NCBI GenBank assembly: GCA_025210525.1
Contig: JAOARP010000048.1
Span: 1 to 64,000 of the forward strand
DNA: 64,000 nucleotides
Reading direction: 5' to 3'
From: Marinisporobacter sp.
GTDB taxonomy: Bacteria; Bacillota; Clostridia; Peptostreptococcales; Thermotaleaceae
The notes under the pieces are model-generated. The model saw only the letters and a list, made by a program, of their open reading frames with translations, did no database searches and was not told where the DNA came from. Shown piece by piece: positions 1 through 9,254 of the stretch. How positions within the stretch are numbered: the stretch's first letter is position 1; every line of letters begins with the position of its first letter. The position numbers and the translations under genes were made by a program.

Positions 1-40
1 GTTCTAGAGGTCGCAAGTTCAAGTCTTGTCACCCAGACCA
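1..40 (+). tRNA. 3' end of a tRNA, probably tRNA-Pro (partial)
   Basis: Only the variable loop, T arm, acceptor 3' strand and an encoded CCA are inside the window. The T stem pairs GCAAG with CTTGT around the TTCAAGT loop. The acceptor strand CACCCAG implies a 5' strand beginning with C, which fits the CTGGGTG/CACCCAG form of clostridial tRNA-Pro. The anticodon lies outside the window, so the isotype is an inference; only the tRNA identity is secure. Confidence 0.6.
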
Positions 41-59
41 AACAAAACTAATTTAATAG

Positions 60-135
60 GGGCGTATAGCTCAGCTGGGAGAGCACCTGCCTTACAAGCA
101 GGGGGTCATAGGTTCGAACCCTGTTACGCCCACCA
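60..135 (+). tRNA. tRNA-Val(TAC)
   Basis: A complete 76-nt cloverleaf with acceptor stem GGGCGTA/TACGCCC, anticodon loop CTTACAA giving anticodon TAC, T loop TTCGAAC and encoded CCA. It is the second gene of the tRNA cluster. Confidence 0.96.
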
Positions 136-168
136 TTTTAATAAATATAATTTAAGTGATTAAGGCCC

Positions 169-252
169 GCGGGTGTGGCGGAATTGGCAGACGCACTAGA
201 CTTAGGATCTAGCGCCTTGTGCGTGGGGGTTCAAGTCCCTCCACCCGCACCA
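169..252 (+). tRNA. tRNA-Leu(TAG)
   Basis: An 84-nt class II tRNA with acceptor stem GCGGGTG/CACCCGC, anticodon stem CTAGA/TCTAG around CTTAGGA (anticodon TAG), a long variable arm and encoded CCA. Confidence 0.95.
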
Positions 253-263
253 TTTTCTTATAA

Positions 264-355
264 GGAGAAGTACTCAAGTAGGCTGAAGAGGACGGTTTGC
301 TAAACCGTTAGGCCGGGTAACCGGTGCGCGGGTTCGAATCCCGCTTTCTCCGCCA
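264..355 (+). tRNA. tRNA-Ser(GCT)
   Basis: A 92-nt class II tRNA. The acceptor GGAGAAG pairs with CTTTCTCC's last seven bases, the anticodon stem ACGGT/ACCGT encloses TTGCTAA (anticodon GCT), the variable arm is a long hairpin and CCA is encoded. It is the last gene of the cluster. Confidence 0.95.
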
Positions 356-362
356 GTATATG

Positions 363-396
363 AAAGATACCTGTCAAGAAGATAGGTATCTTTTTT
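363..396 (+). terminator. Rho-independent terminator of the tRNA cluster
   Basis: The stem AAAGATACCT / AGGTATCTTT is followed by a T run, eight bases after the tRNA-Ser CCA. Confidence 0.9.
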
Positions 397-469
397 CATG
401 ATTTTACGACACACACGGTTTTTTGTGTTAAAATAATATATCACTAATTTATTTGAAAGGAAGTTTCGG

Positions 470-2284
470 ATGATTCAAGAAAATATAAGGAATATTGCAA
501 TTATTGCCCATGTTGACCATGGTAAAACTACGCTAGTAGATGAAATGTTAAAGCAAAGTGGAACTTTTCGAAGCAATGAACAAGTAGAAGAAAGAGTAAT
601 GGATTCTAATGATTTAGAAAAAGAGAGAGGAATCACCATCCTTTCAAAAAACACATCTATAACTTATGATGGAGTAAAAATTAATGTAGTAGATACTCCT
701 GGACATGCTGATTTTGGTGGAGAAGTAGAAAGAATCATGCAAATGGTGGAAGGGGTATTATTATTAGTAGATGCATTCGAAGGACCTATGCCTCAGACAA
801 AATTTGTATTAAGAAAAGCTTTAGATTCAGGACTAAAACCTATTGTTGTTGTAAATAAAATTGATAGACCTGAAGCAAGAGTGGGGGAAGTTTTAGATGA
901 AGTATTAGATTTATTTATTGAGTTAGATGCAGATGATGAGCAGCTAGATTTCCCTGTGATTTATGCTTCTGCAAAATCAGGAATTGCAAAAAATGAATTG
1001 GAAGATACAAACGAGGATATGATTCCTTTATATAACATGATTCTGAAAGAAGTACCAGCACCTGTTGGAGAACTTGAGGATGGGCTTCAGGTTAGAATTT
1101 CTTCTATTGATTATGATAAATATGTAGGTAGAATTGGTATTGGAAAGATTAGTAGAGGATCTATTAAAAAGAATCAAGAAGTAGTATTATGTAGTTCAGA
1201 TGGAACATTTACAAACTTTAGAGTGAGCAAACTTTACACTTTCAAGGGATTAAAAAAGGAAGAAGTAAACGAAGCACAATTTGGAGAAATTATTTGTTTA
1301 TCTGGAAATGATGATATAAATATTGGAGAAACAATCTGCTCAACGGAAAAAGTTGATCCACTACCATTTGTAAAGATAGACGAGCCTACCCTATCTATGA
1401 ACTTTATTGTAAATAATAGTCCTTTTGCAGGTAAAGAAGGAAAATTTGTAACAAGTAGACATCTAAAGGATAGATTAGAAAGAGAACTTTTATCGAATGT
1501 ATCCCTACGTGTAGAAGAAACAGAATCAGCAGATTCATTTAAAGTTTCAGGGCGTGGAGAATTACATCTTTCTATCTTGATTGAAAATATGAGAAGAGAA
1601 GGCTATGAATTATCTGTATCTAGACCTGAGGTAATTCTTAGAAAAGTGGATGGCGTTTTATGTGAACCTATAGAACAAGCAACCATTGAAGTACCAGAAG
1701 AATATGTGGGAACTGTTATTGAAACATTAGGACAAAGAAAAGGTGAAATGACCAATATGATGACTAATGTGAATGGAACAGTAAAATTAGAGTTTAGTAT
1801 ACCAGCAAGAGGTCTTATTGGCTATCGTTCTCAATTTATGACAGATACACGTGGAAATGGTATACTTAATCATGTATTTGAAGGATACGCACCTTACAAA
1901 GGAGAAATTCCTACTAGAACAAAGGGGTCTTTAGTAGCTTTTGAAACAGGTACTGCTGTAGCCTATGGATTATTTAATGCACAAGATAGAGGTGCCTTAT
2001 TCATAGGACCAAATACTGAGGTTTATGAAGGTATGATCGTTGGAGAAAATGCTAGAGCAGGAGATATTGTTGTAAATGTTTGCAAGCGTAAGCAGCTTAC
2101 AAATGTACGTGCTTCTGGATCTGATGATGCAATAAAACTTGTTCCAATACTACCAATGTCTTTAGAGCAAGCATTAGAATTCATTTCTGAAGATGAGTTG
2201 GTGGAAGTTACACCAGAAAGTATTCGTTTAAGAAAGAAAATATTAAATAAAGAAATGCGTGCAAAAGCATTTAATAGAAAATAA
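470..2284 (+). CDS. typA: Translational GTPase TypA/BipA
   Basis: A 604-aa ribosome-binding GTPase of the EF-G/LepA class, involved in 50S assembly and stress adaptation. The G1 loop AHVDHGKTT is near residue 14, the G2 region ERGITI near 52, DTPGH (G3) near 75 and NKID (G4) near 129. These are followed by the beta-barrel, EF-G-like and TypA C-terminal domains. The length is normal for the family. The start ATG follows GAAAGGAAG. It is transcribed alone, between the tRNA terminator and its own terminator at 2291. Confidence 0.97.
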   Translation: MIQENIRNIAIIAHVDHGKTTLVDEMLKQSGTFRSNEQVEERVMDSNDLEKERGITILSKNTSITYDGVKINVVDTPGHADFGGEVERIMQMVEGVLLLVDAFEGPMPQTKFVLRKALDSGLKPIVVVNKIDRPEARVGEVLDEVLDLFIELDADDEQLDFPVIYASAKSGIAKNELEDTNEDMIPLYNMILKEVPAPVGELEDGLQVRISSIDYDKYVGRIGIGKISRGSIKKNQEVVLCSSDGTFTNFRVSKLYTFKGLKKEEVNEAQFGEIICLSGNDDINIGETICSTEKVDPLPFVKIDEPTLSMNFIVNNSPFAGKEGKFVTSRHLKDRLERELLSNVSLRVEETESADSFKVSGRGELHLSILIENMRREGYELSVSRPEVILRKVDGVLCEPIEQATIEVPEEYVGTVIETLGQRKGEMTNMMTNVNGTVKLEFSIPARGLIGYRSQFMTDTRGNGILNHVFEGYAPYKGEIPTRTKGSLVAFETGTAVAYGLFNAQDRGALFIGPNTEVYEGMIVGENARAGDIVVNVCKRKQLTNVRASGSDDAIKLVPILPMSLEQALEFISEDELVEVTPESIRLRKKILNKEMRAKAFNRK

Positions 2285-2290
2285 TAAGAA

Positions 2291-2320
2291 AACCCATTTG
2301 ATTTTTCAAATGGGTTTTTT
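2291..2320 (+). terminator. Terminator after typA
   Basis: Arms AACCCATTTGA and TCAAATGGGTT enclose a short T loop and end in a run of T. Confidence 0.9.
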
Positions 2321-2378
2321 ATATAGAATAGAAATTTTTATGAAAAAATTCAAAGAGTATGAATAGTAGTAAAAGAAT

Positions 2379-2395
2379 TTGGCATGGAATATGCA
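2379..2395 (+). promoter_or_regulatory. Sigma-54 (-24/-12) promoter of iadA
   Basis: TTGGCATGGAATATGCA matches the sigma-54 consensus, with GG at 2381-2382 and GC at 2393-2394 (12 bp from GG to GC, the required spacing). It lies 67 bp before iadA. The adjacent sigma-54 activator gene at 3718 supports it. Confidence 0.85.
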
Positions 2396-2397
2396 AG

Positions 2398-2427
2398 ATA
2401 TTTAATAGAAATATTTCTATTAAATAT
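2398..2427. repeat. Perfect 30-bp palindrome over the iadA transcription start
   Basis: The left arm ATATTTAATAGAAAT is followed at once by its exact reverse complement. It begins three bases past the -12 element, so it covers the expected start site (about 2406). It may be an operator or a 5' RNA hairpin. There is no T run, so it does not look like a terminator. Confidence 0.8.
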
Positions 2428-2461
2428 AAAAAAAAGACAATAAATAGAAAGGAGACATTTT

Positions 2462-3637
2462 ATGTTAAAATTAATAAAAAATGGAGAGGTCTATACACCT
2501 GAGTATATTGGCAAAAAAGATATTTTGATAACGGCAGATAAAATTGGCTATATTTTAGAGGATATAGAGATACCTGAAAGTTTTGTAGACATTCAAATAA
2601 TTGATGCTGAAGGGAAAATTGTAGTACCTGGATTTATAGATTCACATGTGCACATTTGTGGTGGAGGTGGAGAAGGAAGCTTTAAGACAAGAACTCCAGA
2701 GATACAACTTACAGATATTACTACAGGAGGGGTTACAACAGTAGTTGGGTGTCTTGGAACGGATGGAACCACTAGAACCATGAGCAATCTATTAGCAAAA
2801 GCGAAGGGGTTAGAGGAAGAAGGAATAAGTACTTATGTTTATACAGGCTCTTATAGAGTGCCTGTTAGAACCCTTACAGGAAGTATTCAGGATGATATTA
2901 TTCTTCTTGATAAGGTTATTGGAGTGGGAGAGATTGCTTTATCAGATCATCGATCTTCACAGCCTAGTGTTGAAGATATTGCAAAACTTGCGGGAGAGTC
3001 AAGAGTCGGTGGGATTTTATCTGGAAAAGCAGGTGTGGTAAATATTCATATGGGTGATGGTGAAAGAATGATTGATTTTCTTGAGGAAATTGTGGAAAAA
3101 ACAGAGGTTCCTATAACCCAATTTATACCAACTCATATGAACAGAAATGAGAAACTATTTAATAAATCTATTGAATATGCTAAAAAAGGTGGAAGAGTGG
3201 ATTTTACAACAAGTACTACAAAGAAAGACTTAGAAGAAGGAGAGATGAAATGTAGTAAAGGGTTAAAAATCATGATAGATCAAGGTATTTCTGTGAATCA
3301 TATCACCTTTACATCAGATGGACAAGGGAGTCTTCCTAATTTTAATGAAAAGAGTGAATTTATGGGATTACAAGTAGGAAAGGTAACATCATTATATGGT
3401 GAAGTTAGAGATGCTATTATGGATGAAGGAGTAGATCTATCTAATGCTATTAGAGTAATTACTGCTAATCCTGCAGATTTATTAAAGCTTTCTAAAAAAG
3501 GATATATTGAAGAAGGAAAAGATGCAGATATTGTATTGCTGAATAAAGACAATTTAGAGATAGATACAGTAATAGCCATGGGAAAAATTATGATTGCTAA
3601 TAAAAAGATTTTAGTAAAAGGAACATTTGAAAAATAG
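2462..3637 (+). CDS. iadA: Beta-aspartyl (isoaspartyl) dipeptidase
   Basis: A 391-aa amidohydrolase-superfamily zinc peptidase that cleaves beta-aspartyl dipeptides formed from damaged proteins, releasing aspartate. The metal-binding HVH motif is at residues 62-64 in a DSHVHICGGGGEG context, followed by the family-typical SDHRSSQP segment near residue 161 and the THMNRN segment near 224. The length matches the IadA family. The start ATG has GAAAGGAGAC upstream. It is preceded by a sigma-54 promoter and followed by the sigma-54 activator that probably controls it. It lacks a signal peptide, so it is cytoplasmic. Confidence 0.93.
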   Translation: MLKLIKNGEVYTPEYIGKKDILITADKIGYILEDIEIPESFVDIQIIDAEGKIVVPGFIDSHVHICGGGGEGSFKTRTPEIQLTDITTGGVTTVVGCLGTDGTTRTMSNLLAKAKGLEEEGISTYVYTGSYRVPVRTLTGSIQDDIILLDKVIGVGEIALSDHRSSQPSVEDIAKLAGESRVGGILSGKAGVVNIHMGDGERMIDFLEEIVEKTEVPITQFIPTHMNRNEKLFNKSIEYAKKGGRVDFTTSTTKKDLEEGEMKCSKGLKIMIDQGISVNHITFTSDGQGSLPNFNEKSEFMGLQVGKVTSLYGEVRDAIMDEGVDLSNAIRVITANPADLLKLSKKGYIEEGKDADIVLLNKDNLEIDTVIAMGKIMIANKKILVKGTFEK

Positions 3638-3651
3638 TAAAAATTTATTTG

Positions 3652-3695
3652 CTGGATAATATATAATAAATGATATATTATCCAGTATTTTATTA
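3652..3695 (+). terminator. Hairpin after iadA
   Basis: Arms CTGGATAATATAT (3652-3664) and ATATATTATCCAG (3673-3685) match perfectly and are followed by TATTTTATT. This is probably a terminator or attenuator separating iadA from the activator gene. Confidence 0.7.
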
Positions 3696-3717
3696 TGAGG
3701 TTTGAGGTGGTATAAAA

Positions 3718-5772
3718 ATGAAAAGAAGCATTACCCTTGTAGCTGGCTCAGAACAGACTAGAGATACTTTGGTAAAACAGTTGAAGGAATATTTATCAGA
3801 TATGGTTTCAATTAATAGCTATGCTACAGAAACAGGGATTGATCAAATGATAAAAGATGACTTAGTTATATTATCAAGCGAAGCCATAAGAAATGATTTA
3901 CTCGAACTTAAGCTATTAGATACTACTTGTGAAATAATTGTTGCTAAGAGGATTGTTAGCTATGATTTTATTGATAAAATCGTCTTACTTCCACCTAATA
4001 CAGATGTACTCTTAGTCAACGATGATCCAGAATCTACTTATGAAACCATTGAAATACTAAATAGCATAGGAATTGATAATCTAAATTATATTCCTTATTA
4101 TCCAGGAACAAAAGAGAATATCAAACAAGTCCATATTGCTATTACTCCTGGAGAAGTAGATAAAATTCCTGCCTTTATAGAAAAAACTTATGATATAGGT
4201 GCAAGGATTATGGATTTTACCACTATAACGAAAATACTAAACAGATTAGATATATTGCATCAAAAGGCAGGTATTTTTTCTCAAAAATATTTAGAAAAGA
4301 TTATTAATATAGCAAAGAGATTATCTAATTCAACGAATAAAATATTAGAATTAAATAAGCATTTACATTTGGTGATAGATGGATTAAACGATGGTTTACT
4401 TGTTTATAGTAAAAATGGAAACATAAGTGTTTTTAATGAAAATTTGAAGAAACTATTAAAAGTGCCCTATACAAAGATCATAGGAAAAAGTGTTAAAAAT
4501 ATAGTTTATAATAAAAACTTATTAGAATTTTTAATGGATAAAGATGCTGTTGAGGGAAAAATCTTCGAGCTCAATAATCTAGAGGTTTTTGTAAATAAAT
4601 TTTATCTTGCTCAAGAGGATTCCGTTATTGCTGTTTTTAAGAGCGTAAAAGAAACAATGGAGACTAATGAAAAATTAAGGAGAGAGCTGATTCATAAAGG
4701 GTTTTATGCAAAATACACTTTTGAAGATATTATTGGGGAAAGTGAGAAGATCAATAGAGTAAAAAGAATTGGAAAAAAACTTGCTGTGAGTGATCTGACG
4801 ATTCTTATAGAAGGGGAAAGTGGAACGGGGAAAGAATTGTTTTCTAGTGCTATCCATATGCAGTCAAAAAGAAAAAAAGGTCCTTTTTTAGCAGTTAATT
4901 TTAGTGCACTACCAGATGAATTGATTGAAAGTGAACTTTTTGGCTATGAAGAAGGTGCTTTTACTGGAGCCAAAAAAGGAGGAAAGGCTGGTCTATTTGA
5001 ACAGGCTGATGGTGGAACTATTTTTTTAGATGAGATTGGTGACATATCATTGAAGGTGCAAGCAAGGCTTTTAAGGGTTCTTCAAGAAAAAGAAGTTATG
5101 CGTATTGGTGGAACTAAAATAAAGCTTATTGATGTTAGAATTATTGCAGCAACTAATAAGGACCTAGTAAAAATGGTGAAAGAGAAGAAATTTAGAGAAG
5201 ATCTATATTATAGATTGAAGATGGGATATATACATTTACCACCTTTAAGAGAGAGAAAAATTGATATTCCAAAGCTTATGGATTATTTTATAAAAGTGGA
5301 AACAACAGAGGATATAAAAATATCACATAATACCATGAATGAATTACTAAAATACGATTGGTATGGAAATGTACGAGAACTTAAAAATACCTTGACATAT
5401 ATGCTCGCTGTTAGAGAAGGAATAAATCTGAATTTAAAAGATATTCCCGATAAAGGTTTTTTTCATGGAATTATTCCTGATGAAGGGACATATATCCAAA
5501 AACAGATAGAAATAGATTTAAATGAAGAGCAAAGATATATTTTGGAAAAAATATATTTATTAAATAAAAATGGACAAATTGTTGGAAGAGAAAAGCTAAG
5601 CAAAGAAACAATAGGAACAAAATATGAAATGACAAAATATCAGATGCGTTCTAGGCTTGAAAGTTTAGAAAAAATGGGACTTATCATTAAAAATAGAGGA
5701 AAACATGGGACACAATTAACTCAAAACGGAAAAGAGTTTTTAATGGCTTTTGTGGCTGGTTATGGTTTGTAA
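3718..5772 (+). CDS. Sigma-54-dependent activator with PAS and winged-helix ends
   Basis: A 684-aa bacterial enhancer-binding protein. Residues 1-200 form an alpha/beta sensory region resembling PrpR-type N domains. A PAS-like region lies at about 215-310. The AAA+ domain begins near 335, with Walker A GESGTGKE near 366, the sigma-54-contacting loop GAFTGA near 412, Walker B LDEIGD and the sensor arginine region. The C-terminus has no Fis-type helix. Instead it has a winged-helix-like segment (about 600-684) ending in a basic wing, RGKHGTQLT. The flanking iadA and yfcC-type genes both carry -24/-12 promoters, so they are the likely targets. The inducer is unknown; an aspartyl dipeptide or aspartate is a guess. 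Confidence 0.88.
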   Translation: MKRSITLVAGSEQTRDTLVKQLKEYLSDMVSINSYATETGIDQMIKDDLVILSSEAIRNDLLELKLLDTTCEIIVAKRIVSYDFIDKIVLLPPNTDVLLVNDDPESTYETIEILNSIGIDNLNYIPYYPGTKENIKQVHIAITPGEVDKIPAFIEKTYDIGARIMDFTTITKILNRLDILHQKAGIFSQKYLEKIINIAKRLSNSTNKILELNKHLHLVIDGLNDGLLVYSKNGNISVFNENLKKLLKVPYTKIIGKSVKNIVYNKNLLEFLMDKDAVEGKIFELNNLEVFVNKFYLAQEDSVIAVFKSVKETMETNEKLRRELIHKGFYAKYTFEDIIGESEKINRVKRIGKKLAVSDLTILIEGESGTGKELFSSAIHMQSKRKKGPFLAVNFSALPDELIESELFGYEEGAFTGAKKGGKAGLFEQADGGTIFLDEIGDISLKVQARLLRVLQEKEVMRIGGTKIKLIDVRIIAATNKDLVKMVKEKKFREDLYYRLKMGYIHLPPLRERKIDIPKLMDYFIKVETTEDIKISHNTMNELLKYDWYGNVRELKNTLTYMLAVREGINLNLKDIPDKGFFHGIIPDEGTYIQKQIEIDLNEEQRYILEKIYLLNKNGQIVGREKLSKETIGTKYEMTKYQMRSRLESLEKMGLIIKNRGKHGTQLTQNGKEFLMAFVAGYGL

Positions 5773-5794
5773 TGGTAACCATTAAGTAACCATT
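5762..5794. promoter_or_regulatory. Nested inverted repeats, probable activator-binding site (UAS)
   Basis: An inner repeat AATGGT-A-ACCATT (5771-5783) is embraced by an outer pair ATGGTT (5762-5767) and AACCAT (5788-5793). The same half-site therefore recurs one helical turn apart on each side. It lies 47-79 bp before the -24 element of the next gene and overlaps the activator's stop codon. Confidence 0.6.
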
Positions 5795-5840
5795 TAAGGA
5801 GATTGACCCTTAGAAATCAAAAGAACGCCCTTTCGTTATA

Positions 5841-5857
5841 TTGGCATAGAAATTGCT
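5841..5857 (+). promoter_or_regulatory. Sigma-54 (-24/-12) promoter of the YfcC-type carrier
   Basis: TTGGCATAGAAATTGCT fits the sigma-54 consensus almost completely. GG is at 5843-5844 and GC at 5855-5856, the exact 12-bp offset. It is 58 bp before the start codon. Confidence 0.9.
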
Positions 5858-5914
5858 TATATAAATATTTGTAAAATAAATTCAATATGAAAATATAAAG
5901 AAAGGGGAATTGAT

Positions 5915-7447
5915 ATGTCAGTAGACAATAAAACAAAACAGAAAAGTAAGAATAAAACCTGGCAAATGCCTGATACGTATGTAATCATTTTCTTTGTAGT
6001 ACTATTTGCAGCACTTTTAACGTATTTCATTCCAGTAGGACAGTTTGATACGAAAGATATTACGTATGTTTATAAGGGGGTAGAAAAATCAAGAACGGTA
6101 CCTATTCCAGAGAGCTTTAGGATTTTAACAGATGATGCTGGAGAAACAGTGAAAAATGGTATTAAATGGTTTGAACCTGGTGGCGGTGTAGGGGTTGTAA
6201 ACTATGCATTTGAAGGGATGGTTAGTGGTAGTAAATGGGGGTCAGCGGTAGGTGTTATTGCATTCATTCTCGTGATCGGAGGAGCTTTTGGAATTATATT
6301 AAAAACGGGTGCCGTAGAAGCTGGAATGCTTCAAATGATCAAAAAGACAAAAGGTGCGGAAAGCGCTGTTATACCTATATTGTTTGTATTATTCTCTATT
6401 GGTGGAGCCGTATTTGGTATGGGAGAAGAGGCTATTCCTTTTGCAATGATTCTTGTACCTATTTTGATTGCTATGGGCTATGATGCCATAACAGGAATTA
6501 TGATCACTTATACAGCAACCCAGATAGGGTTTGCAACTTCATGGATGAACCCATTTAGTGTTGCTATTGCTCAAGGGGTTTCAGGAGTACCTGTTATGTC
6601 AGGGGCTGGATTTAGATTTTTTATGTGGGTATTTTTCACAGCTTTAGGAGTTGTGTATACTTGGAGATATGCTCAAAAGATCAAAAAAAATCCTACTTTG
6701 TCCCTTTCTTATGAATCAGATGCTTATTATAGAGATGATTTAAAAAGTAAAGAGCATATTGAAGTAAAATTTGAATTCGGTCATAAATTAGTTTTATTAA
6801 CTGTACTTTTAGGTATGGTTTGGGTAATCTATGGTGTAATGAAATATGAATATTATCTTCCTGAAATTGCTACGCAATTCTTTGTAATGGGAATTGTTTC
6901 AGGAATTATTGCTATTATTTTTAAGTTAAATGATATGAGGGTAAATGATATTGCGTCTTCTTTTAGGGATGGTGCGAAGGATTTACTTGGGGCAGCATTA
7001 GTAGTTGGTATGGCTAAAGGAATTGTACTTGTTCTTGGAGGGTCTGATCCTACAACACCAACAGTACTCAATACAGTTCTCCATGCAATAGGAAATGCTA
7101 TAGGGAGTCTTCCAGCAACTATTTCTGCATGGTTTATGTTTGTATTCCAATCGGTATTTAACTTTTTTGTAGTATCTGGTTCTGGTCAAGCTGCACTTAC
7201 TATGCCTTTGATGGCACCTCTTGCTGATTTAGTAGGAGTAACAAGACAAGTTGCTGTACTTGCATTCCAGCTTGGTGATGGTTTTACAAACCTTATTGTA
7301 CCAACCTCAGGTTGTCTAATGGGAATGTTGGCTGTTGCAAGACTTGATTGGAGTAAATGGGCTAAGTTTCAAATTAAATTTCAAGGAATATTATTTGTAC
7401 TTGCTTCAATTTTTATGATTGGTGCAGTAATGATAGGGTTTAACTAA
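5915..7447 (+). CDS. YfcC/DcuC-type membrane carrier
   Basis: A 510-aa polytopic membrane protein of the YfcC family (ion-transporter superfamily, C4-dicarboxylate anaerobic carrier-like). It opens with the family-typical segment MPDTYVIIFFVVLF and YFIPVGQFDT. About a dozen hydrophobic segments follow. There are conserved glycine-rich turns such as FGMGEEAIPFA and VSGSGQAALTMPLMAPLADL. The start follows AAAGGGGAATTGAT. Substrates of this family are poorly defined. Pairing with isoaspartyl dipeptidase under a shared sigma-54 activator suggests uptake of acidic peptides or amino acids, or export of a product. Confidence 0.82.
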   Translation: MSVDNKTKQKSKNKTWQMPDTYVIIFFVVLFAALLTYFIPVGQFDTKDITYVYKGVEKSRTVPIPESFRILTDDAGETVKNGIKWFEPGGGVGVVNYAFEGMVSGSKWGSAVGVIAFILVIGGAFGIILKTGAVEAGMLQMIKKTKGAESAVIPILFVLFSIGGAVFGMGEEAIPFAMILVPILIAMGYDAITGIMITYTATQIGFATSWMNPFSVAIAQGVSGVPVMSGAGFRFFMWVFFTALGVVYTWRYAQKIKKNPTLSLSYESDAYYRDDLKSKEHIEVKFEFGHKLVLLTVLLGMVWVIYGVMKYEYYLPEIATQFFVMGIVSGIIAIIFKLNDMRVNDIASSFRDGAKDLLGAALVVGMAKGIVLVLGGSDPTTPTVLNTVLHAIGNAIGSLPATISAWFMFVFQSVFNFFVVSGSGQAALTMPLMAPLADLVGVTRQVAVLAFQLGDGFTNLIVPTSGCLMGMLAVARLDWSKWAKFQIKFQGILFVLASIFMIGAVMIGFN

Positions 7448-7448
7448 A

Positions 7449-7485
7449 AAAAGCAGGGAGTATAGTCACGTACTCTCTTGCTTTT
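7449..7485. terminator. Bidirectional terminator between convergent genes
   Basis: A run AAAAGCAGGGAGTA pairs, with one G-T pair, with TACTCTCTTGCTTTT. It serves the carrier on + and cardiolipin synthase on -. Confidence 0.8.
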
Positions 7486-9102
7486 CTATAATAATGGAGA
7501 GAATAGCCTTGCAGCTGATTCTTTTACCTTATCTATAACAGATCTTTTTAAATACTCTTCTAATTTTAATTCTTTACTATCATTTATATCAATTAAGAAA
7601 TTCTTTTCCATTCCTGATACAATACTTTCATCATAGATAAAAGCATTTACTTCAAAATTTATTTGAAAACTCCTGATATCAAAATTAGCTGTACCAATAG
7701 ATGCAGCAACACCATCTACAACCATTATTTTTGAATGAATAAATCCCTTTGTATATAGATAAATCTTTACGCCTGCCTCTAGTAATTCTTCTACATTAGA
7801 CATAGAAGCCCAGTAGACAGCTTTATGATCTGGCTTATGGGGTAAGATGATTTTTACATCAACGCCACTCAGTGCAGCTGTTTTTAGTGCCATCATGATA
7901 CTTTCTCCTGGAACAAAATAGGGAGTATTAATCCATATTCTACTTTCTGCAGAAGAAATAATAGAAAAATAAGCTTGCATGATAGATTCCCAATCAGAAT
8001 CAGGACCACTTGCAGCAATCTGTATCAATTGTTCCCCATAATAAGAGAGCTTTGGAAAGTAGCGTGGATGAAAACCAATTTCTTCCTTTGAAGTAAATAA
8101 CCAATCCATTAAGAAAATATTTTGAAGACCATATACAGCTTCTCCTTCAACCTTTAAATGGCTATCTCTCCAAAAACCTAGATGAGGGTCCTTTCCTAGA
8201 TATTCATCTCCAATATTGAGCCCTCCTAAGAATCCTATTTTACCATCTATGACAATGATTTTTCTATGGTTTCGATAATTTAGTTTTCTGCTAAGAATTG
8301 GGAAAACTACAGGAGAGAAACCATAAATATGAACACCTGCATCTTTCATTTCACGCAAATAATCTTTACTTAATCGCCAGCTTCCTACACTGTCATAAAT
8401 CACCCTTACTGTGATTCCTGATCGAGCTTTTTGTATAAGGATATTTTTTATGACACTACCAATAGAATCATCCTTTATAATAAAATATTCTAGGTGAATG
8501 TGATGCTTAGCTAATTTTAATGATTTAATAATAGATGAAAAGGTTTCATTTCCATTGGTTAATACTTCGAGATGATTGTTAACAGTAAAAGGTGCTTTAG
8601 AATTATTTAATATTAAACTAATGAGCCTTCTCTTTACAAAACTTTCGTCATTTTCGAATAGTGCTTGATCTTTTATAGCTTCTCTTTGTATATTTGCTAC
8701 CTGGTCGAAAAAGGGAAAGTCTCTTGTTCTTTTCTTTTTAAAAATTTTCTTTTTCCGAACATTTTGGCCCATAAATAAATAAAAGATAAAGCCAACAATA
8801 GGGATTAAAACAAGTACCAATAGCCAAGAAATAGTTTTTGAAGGATTTTTATTTTCCATAAAGATGATAATAGCAATAAATATGGTGTAAATAGAAAATA
8901 CAGTACCTATAGAATCTTTGAGTTTTTCTATAACCCAAATAAAATCTTTCGTTGAGAATAAATCATTTAATATATTTATTTTTAGGGATGAAAGTTTTAA
9001 AAAGTCTTGTGATTGGAAGCTTAGAGCATTTCCTTTAAGTGTGAAAAAAACAAGGAAGAAAAAGATAAAGAGTCCTATTTTATTTTTATATTTTGTATGC
9101 AT
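7486..9102 (-). CDS. cls: Cardiolipin synthase
   Basis: A 538-aa phospholipase-D-superfamily enzyme that condenses two phosphatidylglycerols to cardiolipin at the membrane. A signal-like helix and further hydrophobic segments occupy the first about 115 residues (PLDc_N). They are followed by two HKD motifs, HRKIIVIDGKIGFLGGLN and HSKIMVVDGVAASIGTANFD. The start at 9102 was chosen because AAAGAAGGGTG lies just upstream; an upstream in-frame start would place the Shine-Dalgarno inside the gene. N-terminal hydrophobic sequence is longer than in many homologues. Confidence 0.93.
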   Translation of the reverse strand: MHTKYKNKIGLFIFFFLVFFTLKGNALSFQSQDFLKLSSLKINILNDLFSTKDFIWVIEKLKDSIGTVFSIYTIFIAIIIFMENKNPSKTISWLLVLVLIPIVGFIFYLFMGQNVRKKKIFKKKRTRDFPFFDQVANIQREAIKDQALFENDESFVKRRLISLILNNSKAPFTVNNHLEVLTNGNETFSSIIKSLKLAKHHIHLEYFIIKDDSIGSVIKNILIQKARSGITVRVIYDSVGSWRLSKDYLREMKDAGVHIYGFSPVVFPILSRKLNYRNHRKIIVIDGKIGFLGGLNIGDEYLGKDPHLGFWRDSHLKVEGEAVYGLQNIFLMDWLFTSKEEIGFHPRYFPKLSYYGEQLIQIAASGPDSDWESIMQAYFSIISSAESRIWINTPYFVPGESIMMALKTAALSGVDVKIILPHKPDHKAVYWASMSNVEELLEAGVKIYLYTKGFIHSKIMVVDGVAASIGTANFDIRSFQINFEVNAFIYDESIVSGMEKNFLIDINDSKELKLEEYLKRSVIDKVKESAARLFSPLL

Positions 9103-9254
9103 GTTATTCACCCTTCTTTCCACCAAAATGGAACTATATTATTATTATACGCAAATTAAGCTTATTTGTTTATGCTAAAATAAAATTGGTTGAAAGATCT
9201 ATATTTATGATATAATCTTTTTGGAATTAAATCCAAGAAAGAGAGTGACCTAAA

